DNA of 43,193 nucleotides from an uncultured Bacilli bacterium (GTDB lineage: Bacteria; Bacillota_I; Bacilli_A; RF39; UBA660): contig CANQSO010000005.1 of the NCBI GenBank assembly GCA_947626535.1, forward strand, positions 1 through 43,193. Reading direction: 5' to 3'. This document shows positions 16,072 to 23,312 of this stretch, in pieces. The position numbers were made by a program, and so were the translations under genes. The notes beneath the pieces were generated by a model that saw only the letters and a program-made list of their open reading frames with translations, was not told the DNA's origin and did not search any database. Numbering within the stretch: position 1 is the stretch's first letter; every line of letters begins with the position of its first letter.

Positions 16072-17226
16072 ATGTTAAAAAAAATAAAATTGGATAATTA
16101 TACAACATTTATTAAACCTACTGAGATAGATTTTTCTGCTACTAACTATAAGTTTTTAGAAAATGAGAATGTTGGAAGTAACAAAATACTTAAAGGTTGT
16201 CTATTTGTTGGCGAAAATGCTTCTGGTAAAACAAAAATATTAAAAAGCATAACTTTATTGCTTGATTTATTATTTGGAAATAATGAAATGTATTTTATGT
16301 CTAATAAAAGTTTTTATACAACTAAACCAACATATAAACTTGAATATACATTTATAGAAGATAATAAAGAAATAGTATACTCAATTGAACTAGACAATAA
16401 TAAAATTATTTCAGAAAAGTTATTTTTTGAGCATCAAATGATTTTAGAAAGATTAGGGAATACCGCAAAATTTAATTTAAATGAAGAAAAAACATTTAGT
16501 GATATTTCTGATAAACTATTGTTTTTGCGTAGAATATATTTTGATACTAATTTTTATGACAACAAAATATTAAATAAGTGGTTTTTATATATGAAAAAAT
16601 CAGTATATATTAATTGCTATTATAGAACAGTTATTAATTATTTAGGAAGTAGTTTATTGGTTCATGAATATTTAAATAATAATACAGTAGATGATATAAA
16701 TAAATTTTTAGAAAAAATTGATTATAAGCAAAAAATAGAATATGGTACAGAAATAATTGATTCAAATAAAAAAAACTTTGTTAAGTTAAATGACAATAAA
16801 AAATTTATTTCATTTAATAAGAAAGGTACAGATATTTATATCCCTGAAATGTTTGAATCAACAGGTAATATAACTTTTATGGAATTACTACCATCATTTT
16901 TACATGCTATTAATAATGAATGTATGATAATTATTGATGAGTTTAGTAGTGGTTTTCATAATGAATTAGAAGAATGCATAATAAAATATTTTTTTCATTA
17001 TTCAAAAAATTCACAACTATTTTTTACTTCACATTCTACGAATATTTTAAATAATACATTGATTAGACCAGATCAAATATATTCAGTTTCTTTTGATTCA
17101 AAAAAAGGTTCAGTTTTAAAAAGATTTTCTGAAGAAATGCCAAGAGAATCCCAAAATACAGAAAAAATGTATTTAAATGGAGTGTTTAATGGAATGCCTA
17201 GATACAACAAAATCTTTAAAGATTAA
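16072..17226 (+). CDS. AAA15/OLD-like ATPase, first gene of a probable defence pair
   Basis: The 384-residue ABC/SMC-like ATPase has Walker A GENASGKT at residues 47-54 and Walker B MIIIDEFSSGFH followed by FFTSHSTNIL, with a short middle region in place of a long coiled coil. This is the AAA15 architecture found in OLD, RloA, PARIS AriA and related phage-defence ATPases. The ATG at 16072 has GGAGAG 7 bases upstream; the ATG further upstream at 16042 has no such site and lies in the promoter. The downstream gene overlaps it by 38 bases, so the two are co-translated. I infer a sensor ATPase that holds or releases the partner effector on infection; I cannot assign a named system. Confidence 0.82.
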   Translation: MLKKIKLDNYTTFIKPTEIDFSATNYKFLENENVGSNKILKGCLFVGENASGKTKILKSITLLLDLLFGNNEMYFMSNKSFYTTKPTYKLEYTFIEDNKEIVYSIELDNNKIISEKLFFEHQMILERLGNTAKFNLNEEKTFSDISDKLLFLRRIYFDTNFYDNKILNKWFLYMKKSVYINCYYRTVINYLGSSLLVHEYLNNNTVDDINKFLEKIDYKQKIEYGTEIIDSNKKNFVKLNDNKKFISFNKKGTDIYIPEMFESTGNITFMELLPSFLHAINNECMIIIDEFSSGFHNELEECIIKYFFHYSKNSQLFFTSHSTNILNNTLIRPDQIYSVSFDSKKGSVLKRFSEEMPRESQNTEKMYLNGVFNGMPRYNKIFKD

Positions 17227-17974
17227 TTTTAAAAGAAATATTGGTTCAGTATTAATTGTTGTAGAAGGTGCTTCATATGAATTTGATTTATTAAAGCAAA
17301 TTTTTAGAAAAATTCTTCATTACAATTATATTGAAAAAAGCAGAAATCAACAAAATTTTAAAAACTATGATGAATTTGTAATGAAAGGGAACGAAAACTC
17401 TCATGTGATAGTAATAAATTCAAAAAATTCTAATTTATCTTCTATAAAAAAAGATGAAAATTATCTTAATGAAATTTATAAACAATTATATTTAGAATAT
17501 GGAATAGATGTAAAAAATATTAATATATATTTTATTTGGGATAGAGATAATGAATCTAATCCATCAGATGTAACAGAAGACTTATTAAGTCGATTAGGAA
17601 ATTCAGTTGAGAATAAAAATGGGGAAATGAATGGATTATTATTGCTAAGTTATCCATGTATAGAAGCTTTTACTATTTCTAATTTTGATAAACAGACAAC
17701 AAGTTTAAAAGAAAAAGATTTAAAAAAGTATGTTAAAGATAACGATTATAATATAAATAAAATAAATAGATATACACTATTGAATGCTACAGTTATGATG
17801 AACAAAAGTTTATTAGAATGTGGAATTACAGAATATGATTTAGATGATTTTTCAAAAACATCTTTAAAAGTTTTTAGTAAACAAGAATTATTTTTGCGTA
17901 GCAAAAAATATTATAATTTATTGTCATTAATTTCAATAATGCTTTTAGATTTAAATATTATAACAATAAGATAA
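17189..17974 (+). CDS. TOPRIM-like partner of the AAA15 ATPase (putative nuclease effector)
   Basis: The 261-residue protein has a TOPRIM-like pattern: VLIVVEGASYEF near residue 21 (Glu26), then IYFIWDRDNESN with two acidic residues and YPCIEAF. This resembles the RloB/DUF4435-type partners encoded with AAA15 ATPases, but I cannot place it in one family. The ATG at 17189 has TGGAG 6 bases upstream; it overlaps the ATPase gene by 38 bases. No signal peptide is seen. A nuclease that cleaves RNA or DNA when its ATPase partner is triggered is the natural inference. It ends about 90 bases before the right-end repeats of element B. Confidence 0.65.
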   Translation: MECLDTTKSLKINFKRNIGSVLIVVEGASYEFDLLKQIFRKILHYNYIEKSRNQQNFKNYDEFVMKGNENSHVIVINSKNSNLSSIKKDENYLNEIYKQLYLEYGIDVKNINIYFIWDRDNESNPSDVTEDLLSRLGNSVENKNGEMNGLLLLSYPCIEAFTISNFDKQTTSLKEKDLKKYVKDNDYNINKINRYTLLNATVMMNKSLLECGITEYDLDDFSKTSLKVFSKQELFLRSKKYYNLLSLISIMLLDLNIITIR

Positions 17975-18015
17975 ATATTTTATAGTATAAAAATAATAAG
18001 CATTGTAGTAGCAAT

Positions 18016-18042
18016 TATATTTTTGCCAATGGTAAAAATATA
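18016..18042 (+). terminator. Stem-loop after the ATPase/TOPRIM pair
   Basis: TATATTTTTGCC (18016-18027) pairs with GGTAAAAATATA (18031-18042), with one wobble and a 3-base loop, 42 bases after the stop codon. There is no strong T-run, so it may be a weak terminator or an mRNA-stabilising hairpin. Nothing else genic is seen in 17975-18061. Confidence 0.45.
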
Positions 18043-18061
18043 AAATATATAGTATAATAAA

Positions 18062-18221
18062 CAAGTAAACGAATGTTGTAAATTTCCTCATTTTGTAAAT
18101 AACGATAATACAGATAATACTCATAATACTATATATATTGATGTTTTGTTGACCGTATTTTCAAGAAATAACAATAATACTATAAATACCATAAATAAGG
18201 ATAATATGAGATTGCACTGAG
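18062..18221 (+). repeat. Right-end arm region of element B (copy 3)
   Basis: Nearly identical to 15370-15530, it contains AGTAAACGAATGTTGTAAAT, TTTTCAAGAAATAACAATAA and ACTATAAATACCATAAATA (18179-18197), the last again 43 bases before the secA-tail core. It differs mainly by an extra TCATAATAC-like insertion. The close match with copy 2 shows that elements A and B share one integration system. Confidence 0.65.
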
Positions 18222-18268
18222 CATGCGGTTCGGGCAAGAAGTATAAGAACTGTTGCGGGAGAGGCTAG
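18222..18268 (+). other. Orphan secA 3' tail 3: attachment-site core
   Basis: It reads CGSGKKYKNCCGRG-stop in frame, preceded directly by a stop codon. It is the most diverged copy at the DNA level (GC-richer codons such as TCG, GGC, AAG) yet identical in protein up to the last two residues. It probably derives from the secA of a different host species and was carried in by an element. Confidence 0.65.
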
Positions 18269-18357
18269 TAAATAAAGGGTTTTTATTAATTTTATAAAAA
18301 ATTACATTGGTAGCGAAATTTGATTTTGTTTGCATAAGTTTAAAAAAATAGCTAATG

Positions 18358-19398
18358 TATCAGTATCCTTTTGAGGCAGCAAGAGTTAATGGTAAAAGAA
18401 AACAAATTACAAAATCAGGATTTAGGACCAAAAATGCTGCTTTTATTGCAGGGTAAAAAGCTTATGAAGATTATCAAAATGGTGGTTGTAAAGTGGAAGG
18501 CTGTATGTCTTATGGATATTTTAGAAATTTTGTAAAAGTTATAAAATGTTCATTTAGAGTTGCAACAGATATTTTTGGATTTATAAATTATAATCCTTCA
18601 CTTACTATCAAACTCCCTTATATCGAATTATTAAAAAAACAAAGAAGGCACGTTTACACAAATGAGGAAATAGATCTTATATTAACTAGATTTATGAATA
18701 ATGAACCTTTTACTTGCCTATTTATTACTGTTTGTTACACAGGTATGCGACCAAGTGAAGCATGTGCATTAACGTGGAATGATGTCAATTTAGAAAAAAG
18801 GATAATTACTATAAAGCATAATGTATATCCAAAAGTGAAAGATGAAAAAGGAAAATGGTTTATTGGTACACCCAAAACAGATACGAGTAATAGAGAAATT
18901 TATATATGTGATACGCTTTTTCAAGCTTTACATAACTTTAAGTCAAATCAAGAAAAACATAAAAAGTATTATAATAGTAAATATCATTATTATCATTTAG
19001 AAGAAGTTAAAAATAAATTTGGAAAGGTAGTTGAACATAGATTAATTGAATCAAAAAGAAAAAATCGAAATCAAGAAATATTTGACTTGGTATTTGTTAA
19101 TAAAGATGGAAGTTATTCTGGTACAGATATAACGAAATATCCTTATAAAGTAATTCGCAATGAATTAGGAATTATTAATTGCCGTTTCTATGATTTAAGA
19201 GGCAGTTATGCTACTAAAAGTTTAAGAAATGGAGCAGATCTTAGAGATGTAGCTGATACATTAGGTCATAACAATATTGAAACGACCGAAAATTATTATG
19301 TCACAAGTTCTTTTGCTTCAAGGAAAGAAGTAAGCGAAAAATTTGAACAAACAATTTCTTCAAAAGTTATTGAACAAATTATAAATAAAAAGGGCTAA
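18358..19398 (+). pseudogene. Decayed tyrosine recombinase of element C
   Basis: This is a close relative of the integrase at 6175. The N-terminal piece YQYPFEAARVNGKRKQITK starts without a start codon and meets an in-frame TAA at 18454-18456, where the other copy has Glu (GEKAYE). Residues 66-129 of the intact enzyme, most of the core-binding domain, are missing. The join falls exactly between two SYG-coding repeats, pointing to slippage between short direct repeats. The catalytic domain (TGMRPSE, FYDLRGSYAT, DTLGHN, TTENYY) remains open from about 18493. It should not support integration by itself. Confidence 0.85.
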
Positions 19399-19404
19399 AA
19401 TTTA

Positions 19405-19433
19405 TTGATTAAATATACCACTTGCGGTATAAT
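19405..19433 (+). promoter_or_regulatory. Promoter of the Fic gene with embedded inverted repeat
   Basis: TTGATT (19405-19410), a 17-base spacer and TATAAT (19428-19433) precede the GAGGTGA ribosome site. The palindrome ATACC-N6-GGTAT (19415-19430) overlaps the spacer and the -10, a good position for an operator bound by the Fic protein's own N-terminal helix-turn-helix. Confidence 0.6.
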
Positions 19434-19452
19434 TGCTTTGAGAGGTGAAATC

Positions 19453-20379
19453 ATGGAATTTATGACTACAAAAGAAGCTGTTCTAAAATGGAATATTAGT
19501 GAAAGAAGAATAAGAAAATTATTAAAAGAGGGAAGAATAGAAGGCGCAGTCAAAAATGGAAATAGTTGGAATATCCCAATTGATGCACTAAAACCAGTTG
19601 ATAAAAGGGTTATAAAACCTGATCATAATGATTTTATTATTAATTTACCAAATAACTTTTTTGATGAAGTAGACAATTTGAAAAAAGAACTTGATAATAA
19701 AAGACCTATACCAAAAGATACACTTAGAACTCTACAAGAAAAAATTAATTTGGAATGGACTTATAATAGTAATGGTATAGAAGGAAATACTTTGACGCTT
19801 AGAGAAACTCAAGTAGTTTTAGAAGGAATTACTGTTGGTGGAAAATCAATAAAAGAACACTTAGAAGCTATAAATCACGAACGCGCAATTTTGTTTTTAC
19901 AGACTATAGTAAAGGATGATGACCCGATTACTGAGTGGAACATTAAAAATATACACACTCTTATATTAAAGAAAATTGATGATGAAAATGCTGGAAGATA
20001 TAGAAGTGAAAATGTAACTATAAAAGGAGCAACTCATATTCTACCAGACTTTGTAAAAGTTCCCGAGTTAATGGAAAAATTAATTTTAAATTATAAAATT
20101 TGGAATAAATATCATCCAATAATTCGAGCCACATTATTGCATGGTGAACTTGTTAAAATTCATCCTTTTGTTGATGGAAATGGAAGAACATCAAGATTAA
20201 TTATGAATTTAGATTTAATGAAACATGGATTTAATCCTGTAATTATAAAAAAAGAAAATAGACTACAATACTATGAAGCCTTAGATAAAGCCCATACAAT
20301 GCAAGATTATACTGATTTTATTAAATTGATTACTAAATTAGAAATTGAAATGTTAAAATATTATTTAAAATTGATTTAG
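19453..20379 (+). CDS. Fic-domain protein with N-terminal helix-turn-helix
   Basis: Fic enzymes transfer AMP or related groups onto target proteins. The 308-residue protein starts with a short excisionase/MerR-like HTH (TTKEAVLKWNISERRIRKLL). It then has the inhibitory-helix motif SNGIEG (Ser106 to Gly111; Glu110 would block ATP) and the active-site motif HPFVDGNGRT from His237. The inhibitory motif lies before the Fic core, the class II arrangement, so activity should be autoinhibited. ATG 19453 follows GAGGTGA; the TTG at 19405 lies in the promoter and is rejected. It lies directly after the decayed integrase and is probably cargo of element C. Its targets are unknown. Confidence 0.92.
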   Translation: MEFMTTKEAVLKWNISERRIRKLLKEGRIEGAVKNGNSWNIPIDALKPVDKRVIKPDHNDFIINLPNNFFDEVDNLKKELDNKRPIPKDTLRTLQEKINLEWTYNSNGIEGNTLTLRETQVVLEGITVGGKSIKEHLEAINHERAILFLQTIVKDDDPITEWNIKNIHTLILKKIDDENAGRYRSENVTIKGATHILPDFVKVPELMEKLILNYKIWNKYHPIIRATLLHGELVKIHPFVDGNGRTSRLIMNLDLMKHGFNPVIIKKENRLQYYEALDKAHTMQDYTDFIKLITKLEIEMLKYYLKLI

Positions 20380-20402
20380 CAAACAAATAGGAGGTTGATA
20401 AT

Positions 20403-20423
20403 ATGGTACAATTTAATTATTAA
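20403..20423 (+). other. Six-codon ORF with a perfect AGGAGG site
   Basis: An AGGAGG at 20389-20394, 8 bases before ATG 20403, would start a peptide of only MVQFNY. It probably marks the beginning of a gene lost by deletion at the right end of element C. The rest of 20424-20647 is extremely AT-rich without a recognisable gene. TAAAAT at 20609-20614 is a possible -10 for parA. Confidence 0.3.
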
Positions 20424-20647
20424 ACTTAGTTTAAAATATAAAAATATTTTTTTGAAAAAACTAATATCATAATAGTTTTAGATTATAATGAAAGTTTGAA
20501 AAAATTAAAAAATTGAAACTACATTTGTAAATTAAAAGTTATAAAAATAAATCAAAATAATTTTTTAACTTTTGCTCTTTTCTTAAAGACAAAGTTAGTT
20601 CTTTATGTTAAAATAAATTAGTACAGATTTATAAAAGGTGTGGTATT

Positions 20648-21433
20648 ATGGCAAAGATTATTTCATTAGTTAATCAAAAAGGTGGAGTAGGAAAAACAAC
20701 AACAAGTATTAATCTTGCTGCCGCTTTAGGTAAAGAAGGCAAAAAAACGCTTTTAATTGATTTAGATCCTCAAGGTAATTCTTCAAACGGTTTAGGTTTA
20801 AATAATAATGATTTTGAATATGATGCTTATGATGTTATAACTAATGCTTGTAATGTTAAAGATGCAATTGTTAAAACAAAATTTAAAAACTTATCAATTC
20901 TTCCAGCCACTATTAATTTAGCTGGTATTGATGTTGAATTTGTTAAAAAAATGTTAGAGGATAATTCTTTTAAACAAAATGAACAATTAAAGAATGCTAT
21001 TAAAGAGATTGAACCTTTATATGATTATATAATTATAGATTGTCAACCATCTTTGGGTATTTCAACTATGAATGCCTTGGTTGCAAGTAATTCTGTTATT
21101 ATTCCCGTTCAATGTGAATATTATGCTTTAGAAGGAATAACTCAATTGCTTAATTCCATTATTTTAGTGCAAAATAATATGAATCCTAATTTAAGAATTG
21201 AAGGAGTTTTACTTACGATGCTTGATGGAAGAACTAATATTGGTTTAGAAATAATTGAAGAAGTTCGCAAATGTTTTAAGACTTTAGTTTTTAATACTAT
21301 TATTCCCCGTTTAGTTCGTTTAGTAGAAGCACCATCTCATGGTAAACCAATTAGTGATTATGATCCAACTTCAAGAGCTACGTTAGCCTATGAAAATTTA
21401 GCAAAGGAAGTGATTAGTAGAAATGGAAACTAA
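20648..21433 (+). CDS. parA: Chromosome-partition ATPase ParA/Soj
   Basis: ParA binds DNA in an ATP-dependent way and with ParB positions replication origins. The 261-residue protein has the deviant Walker A KGGVGKTTTS near the N terminus, the switch LIDLDPQGNSS, and Walker B YIIIDCQPSLG. It is followed by parB with an 11-base overlap, the standard soj-spo0J order found near the origin in Firmicutes. A GGTGTGG site precedes the ATG. Confidence 0.97.
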   Translation: MAKIISLVNQKGGVGKTTTSINLAAALGKEGKKTLLIDLDPQGNSSNGLGLNNNDFEYDAYDVITNACNVKDAIVKTKFKNLSILPATINLAGIDVEFVKKMLEDNSFKQNEQLKNAIKEIEPLYDYIIIDCQPSLGISTMNALVASNSVIIPVQCEYYALEGITQLLNSIILVQNNMNPNLRIEGVLLTMLDGRTNIGLEIIEEVRKCFKTLVFNTIIPRLVRLVEAPSHGKPISDYDPTSRATLAYENLAKEVISRNGN

Positions 21434-22310
21434 AAGAAAAGCCTTAGGAAAAGGGCTTGAGCAATTATTTTCAAATGAAGTAATTAACTTTCAAAATTAT
21501 ACTAAAGAAATAGTTGATAATGCTAGTTCTTCTGATATTTTAGAAATTCCTTTAAGTGAAATAAGAAGTAATCCTTATCAACCAAGAAAAACTTTTGATG
21601 AAGAAACGATTAAAGAATTAGCCGAATCAATTAAAGAACATGGCATTATTGAACCTGTAATAGTCAAAAAAAGTATTAAAGGTTATGAACTTGTGGCAGG
21701 TGAAAGAAGATGTAAAGCTGCTAAAGAAGCAGGTTTAGAAAAAATTCCAGCTGTTATTAAAGATTTTAGTGATCAAGAAATGATGGAAGTTGCTTTAATT
21801 GAAAATATTCAAAGAGAAGATTTAAATCCGATTGAAGAAGCTACTGCCTATCAAAATATAATTAAATTAAGTAATTTATCGCAAGAAGAATTTGCCAAGA
21901 AATTTGGTAAAAGTCGTAGTTATGTGACTAATTTATTAGGCTTACTTAATTTACCAGAAGAAACAAGAAAATTAGTGATATCTAAAGAACTTAGTATGTC
22001 TCACGCAAGATGCTTAAGTAAATTAAGTGATGATTATCTAATAAATACTTTAGCAAATAAAGTTGTTAAAGAAGGAATGAGTGTTAGAACTTTAGAAAAT
22101 TTAATTAATGCTCAAGAACTTCCTAAAAAACAAAAACAAGAAAGAGATAATACTAAAAATATTCGTAATTCCATTTATGAAAAATTATTAAGAGAAAAAG
22201 TTGGTACTAAAGTTAAAATATCTCCTAAAAAGATTGAAATACCTTATAGTGATGAAGAAGATTTAGCCCAAATACTAGAATCTTTAGGAATTAGAATTGA
22301 GGAAATTTAA
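21423..22310 (+). CDS. parB: Chromosome-partition protein ParB/Spo0J
   Basis: The 295-residue ParB has the CTP-binding core NPYQPRKTFDEETIKELAES followed by VAGERRCKAAKEAG (the GERR nucleotide motif) and LIENIQREDLNPIEEA. It also has a helix-turn-helix (LSQEEFAKKFGKSRSYVTNLL) that recognises parS, and a C-terminal dimer domain. It overlaps parA by 11 bases and shares one base with the next start, so translation is coupled. No parS site is seen in this window. Confidence 0.97.
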   Translation: METKRKALGKGLEQLFSNEVINFQNYTKEIVDNASSSDILEIPLSEIRSNPYQPRKTFDEETIKELAESIKEHGIIEPVIVKKSIKGYELVAGERRCKAAKEAGLEKIPAVIKDFSDQEMMEVALIENIQREDLNPIEEATAYQNIIKLSNLSQEEFAKKFGKSRSYVTNLLGLLNLPEETRKLVISKELSMSHARCLSKLSDDYLINTLANKVVKEGMSVRTLENLINAQELPKKQKQERDNTKNIRNSIYEKLLREKVGTKVKISPKKIEIPYSDEEDLAQILESLGIRIEEI

Positions 22311-23119
22311 TGAATAAGTTTTTTGAAGGTTTATTTAGAAAAGAAATTATTGGACCAGTAATTATTGTTGCAGTAGGATTTTTGCTACATAAAATAATTA
22401 AAGTTATTGTTGAAAAAATTTTTATTCATGGGAAAAATACTTATGAACAAAAGAAACGCAAAACGATTGTTAATTTAACTAATAATGTTATTAAATTTTT
22501 CTTATATGCAATCATGCTAATAATGATTTTAGATATTTATGGCATTGATACTAGAAGCTTTATTGCCTCTTTAGGAATTGCAGGAGTTGTAATTGGCTTA
22601 GCCTTACAAGAAACCGCTCAAGATTTTATTAGTGGTATAGCTATTATTACTGATAACTACTATGTTGTAGGAGATTTAGTAACAATTAATAACTTTACTG
22701 GTGAAGTAATTGAACTAAGTTTAAAAAGTACAAAAATTAAAAGTATTAGTGGGGAAGTATTAGTTATTGCAAATCATAATGTCACAACAGTTATAAACCT
22801 TAGTCAAGAACGAGCTGGTATTAAAGTTGATGTTCCAACTGCTTATGAAGAAAATTCTGATAAGGTTGAAAAAGTTTTAAAACAAGTTGTTGAACAAGCT
22901 AAAAAAATTCCTAATGTTTATCCTGATAGTAAATATTTAGGTATGGAAGAGTTTAAAGATTCAGCTATAACTTATTCATTTGTTGTCTTTTGTAAACAAA
23001 GTGAACGTTTTGATATTAAAAGAAGAATTTTAAAATTAGTTAAAGAATTTTATGAACAAGAAAATTTAAAAATCCCTTATAATCAAATTGAGGTGCATAA
23101 TGGAAAAGATATTGTATAA
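22310..23119 (+). CDS. Small-conductance mechanosensitive channel, MscS family
   Basis: The 269-residue membrane protein has about three transmembrane segments. The third, pore-lining one contains SLGIAGVVIGLALQETAQDF, the Gly/Ala-rich packing pattern of MscS. It is followed by the beta domain (GDLVTINNFTGEVIEL) and a C-terminal alpha/beta domain. It releases solutes on hypo-osmotic shock. Its start shares a base with the parB stop, and the DUF951 gene starts inside its end. Confidence 0.92.
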   Translation: MNKFFEGLFRKEIIGPVIIVAVGFLLHKIIKVIVEKIFIHGKNTYEQKKRKTIVNLTNNVIKFFLYAIMLIMILDIYGIDTRSFIASLGIAGVVIGLALQETAQDFISGIAIITDNYYVVGDLVTINNFTGEVIELSLKSTKIKSISGEVLVIANHNVTTVINLSQERAGIKVDVPTAYEENSDKVEKVLKQVVEQAKKIPNVYPDSKYLGMEEFKDSAITYSFVVFCKQSERFDIKRRILKLVKEFYEQENLKIPYNQIEVHNGKDIV

Positions 23120-23312
23120 TTTAAATGATCATGTTATTATGAAAAAGCCTCATGCTTGTAAAACTAATGAATGGGTTATTACCAGAGTGGGGGTAGATAT
23201 TAAATTAAAATGTTTTTATTGTGGACATGAAATTATGATGGATCGTTTAGAATTTGAACGTAAATTAAAAAAGGTAATTGGTGATATAAATGAAACAAAA
23301 ATTGAAAAATAA
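23100..23312 (+). CDS. DUF951-family small protein
   Basis: This 70-residue protein has the DUF951 core HVIMKKPHACKTNEW, a Cys pair in CFYCGH that may bind zinc, and MDRLEFERKLKKV. The family is widespread in Firmicutes beside mscS and ychF, and its function is unknown. The ATG at 23100 (GAGG 6 bases upstream) is preferred over the ATG at 23088; it overlaps the mscS end by 20 bases. Confidence 0.88.
   Translation: MEKILYNLNDHVIMKKPHACKTNEWVITRVGVDIKLKCFYCGHEIMMDRLEFERKLKKVIGDINETKIEK

Noticed and set aside
19405-19452. Earlier TTG start for the Fic gene
   Set aside because: It coincides with the -35 element of a well-formed promoter; ATG 19453 has GAGGTGA at the right distance.
20424-20647. 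parS sites or a replication origin before parA
   Set aside because: No TGTTTCACGTGAAACA-like palindrome or DnaA-box cluster was seen there; it is only AT-rich.
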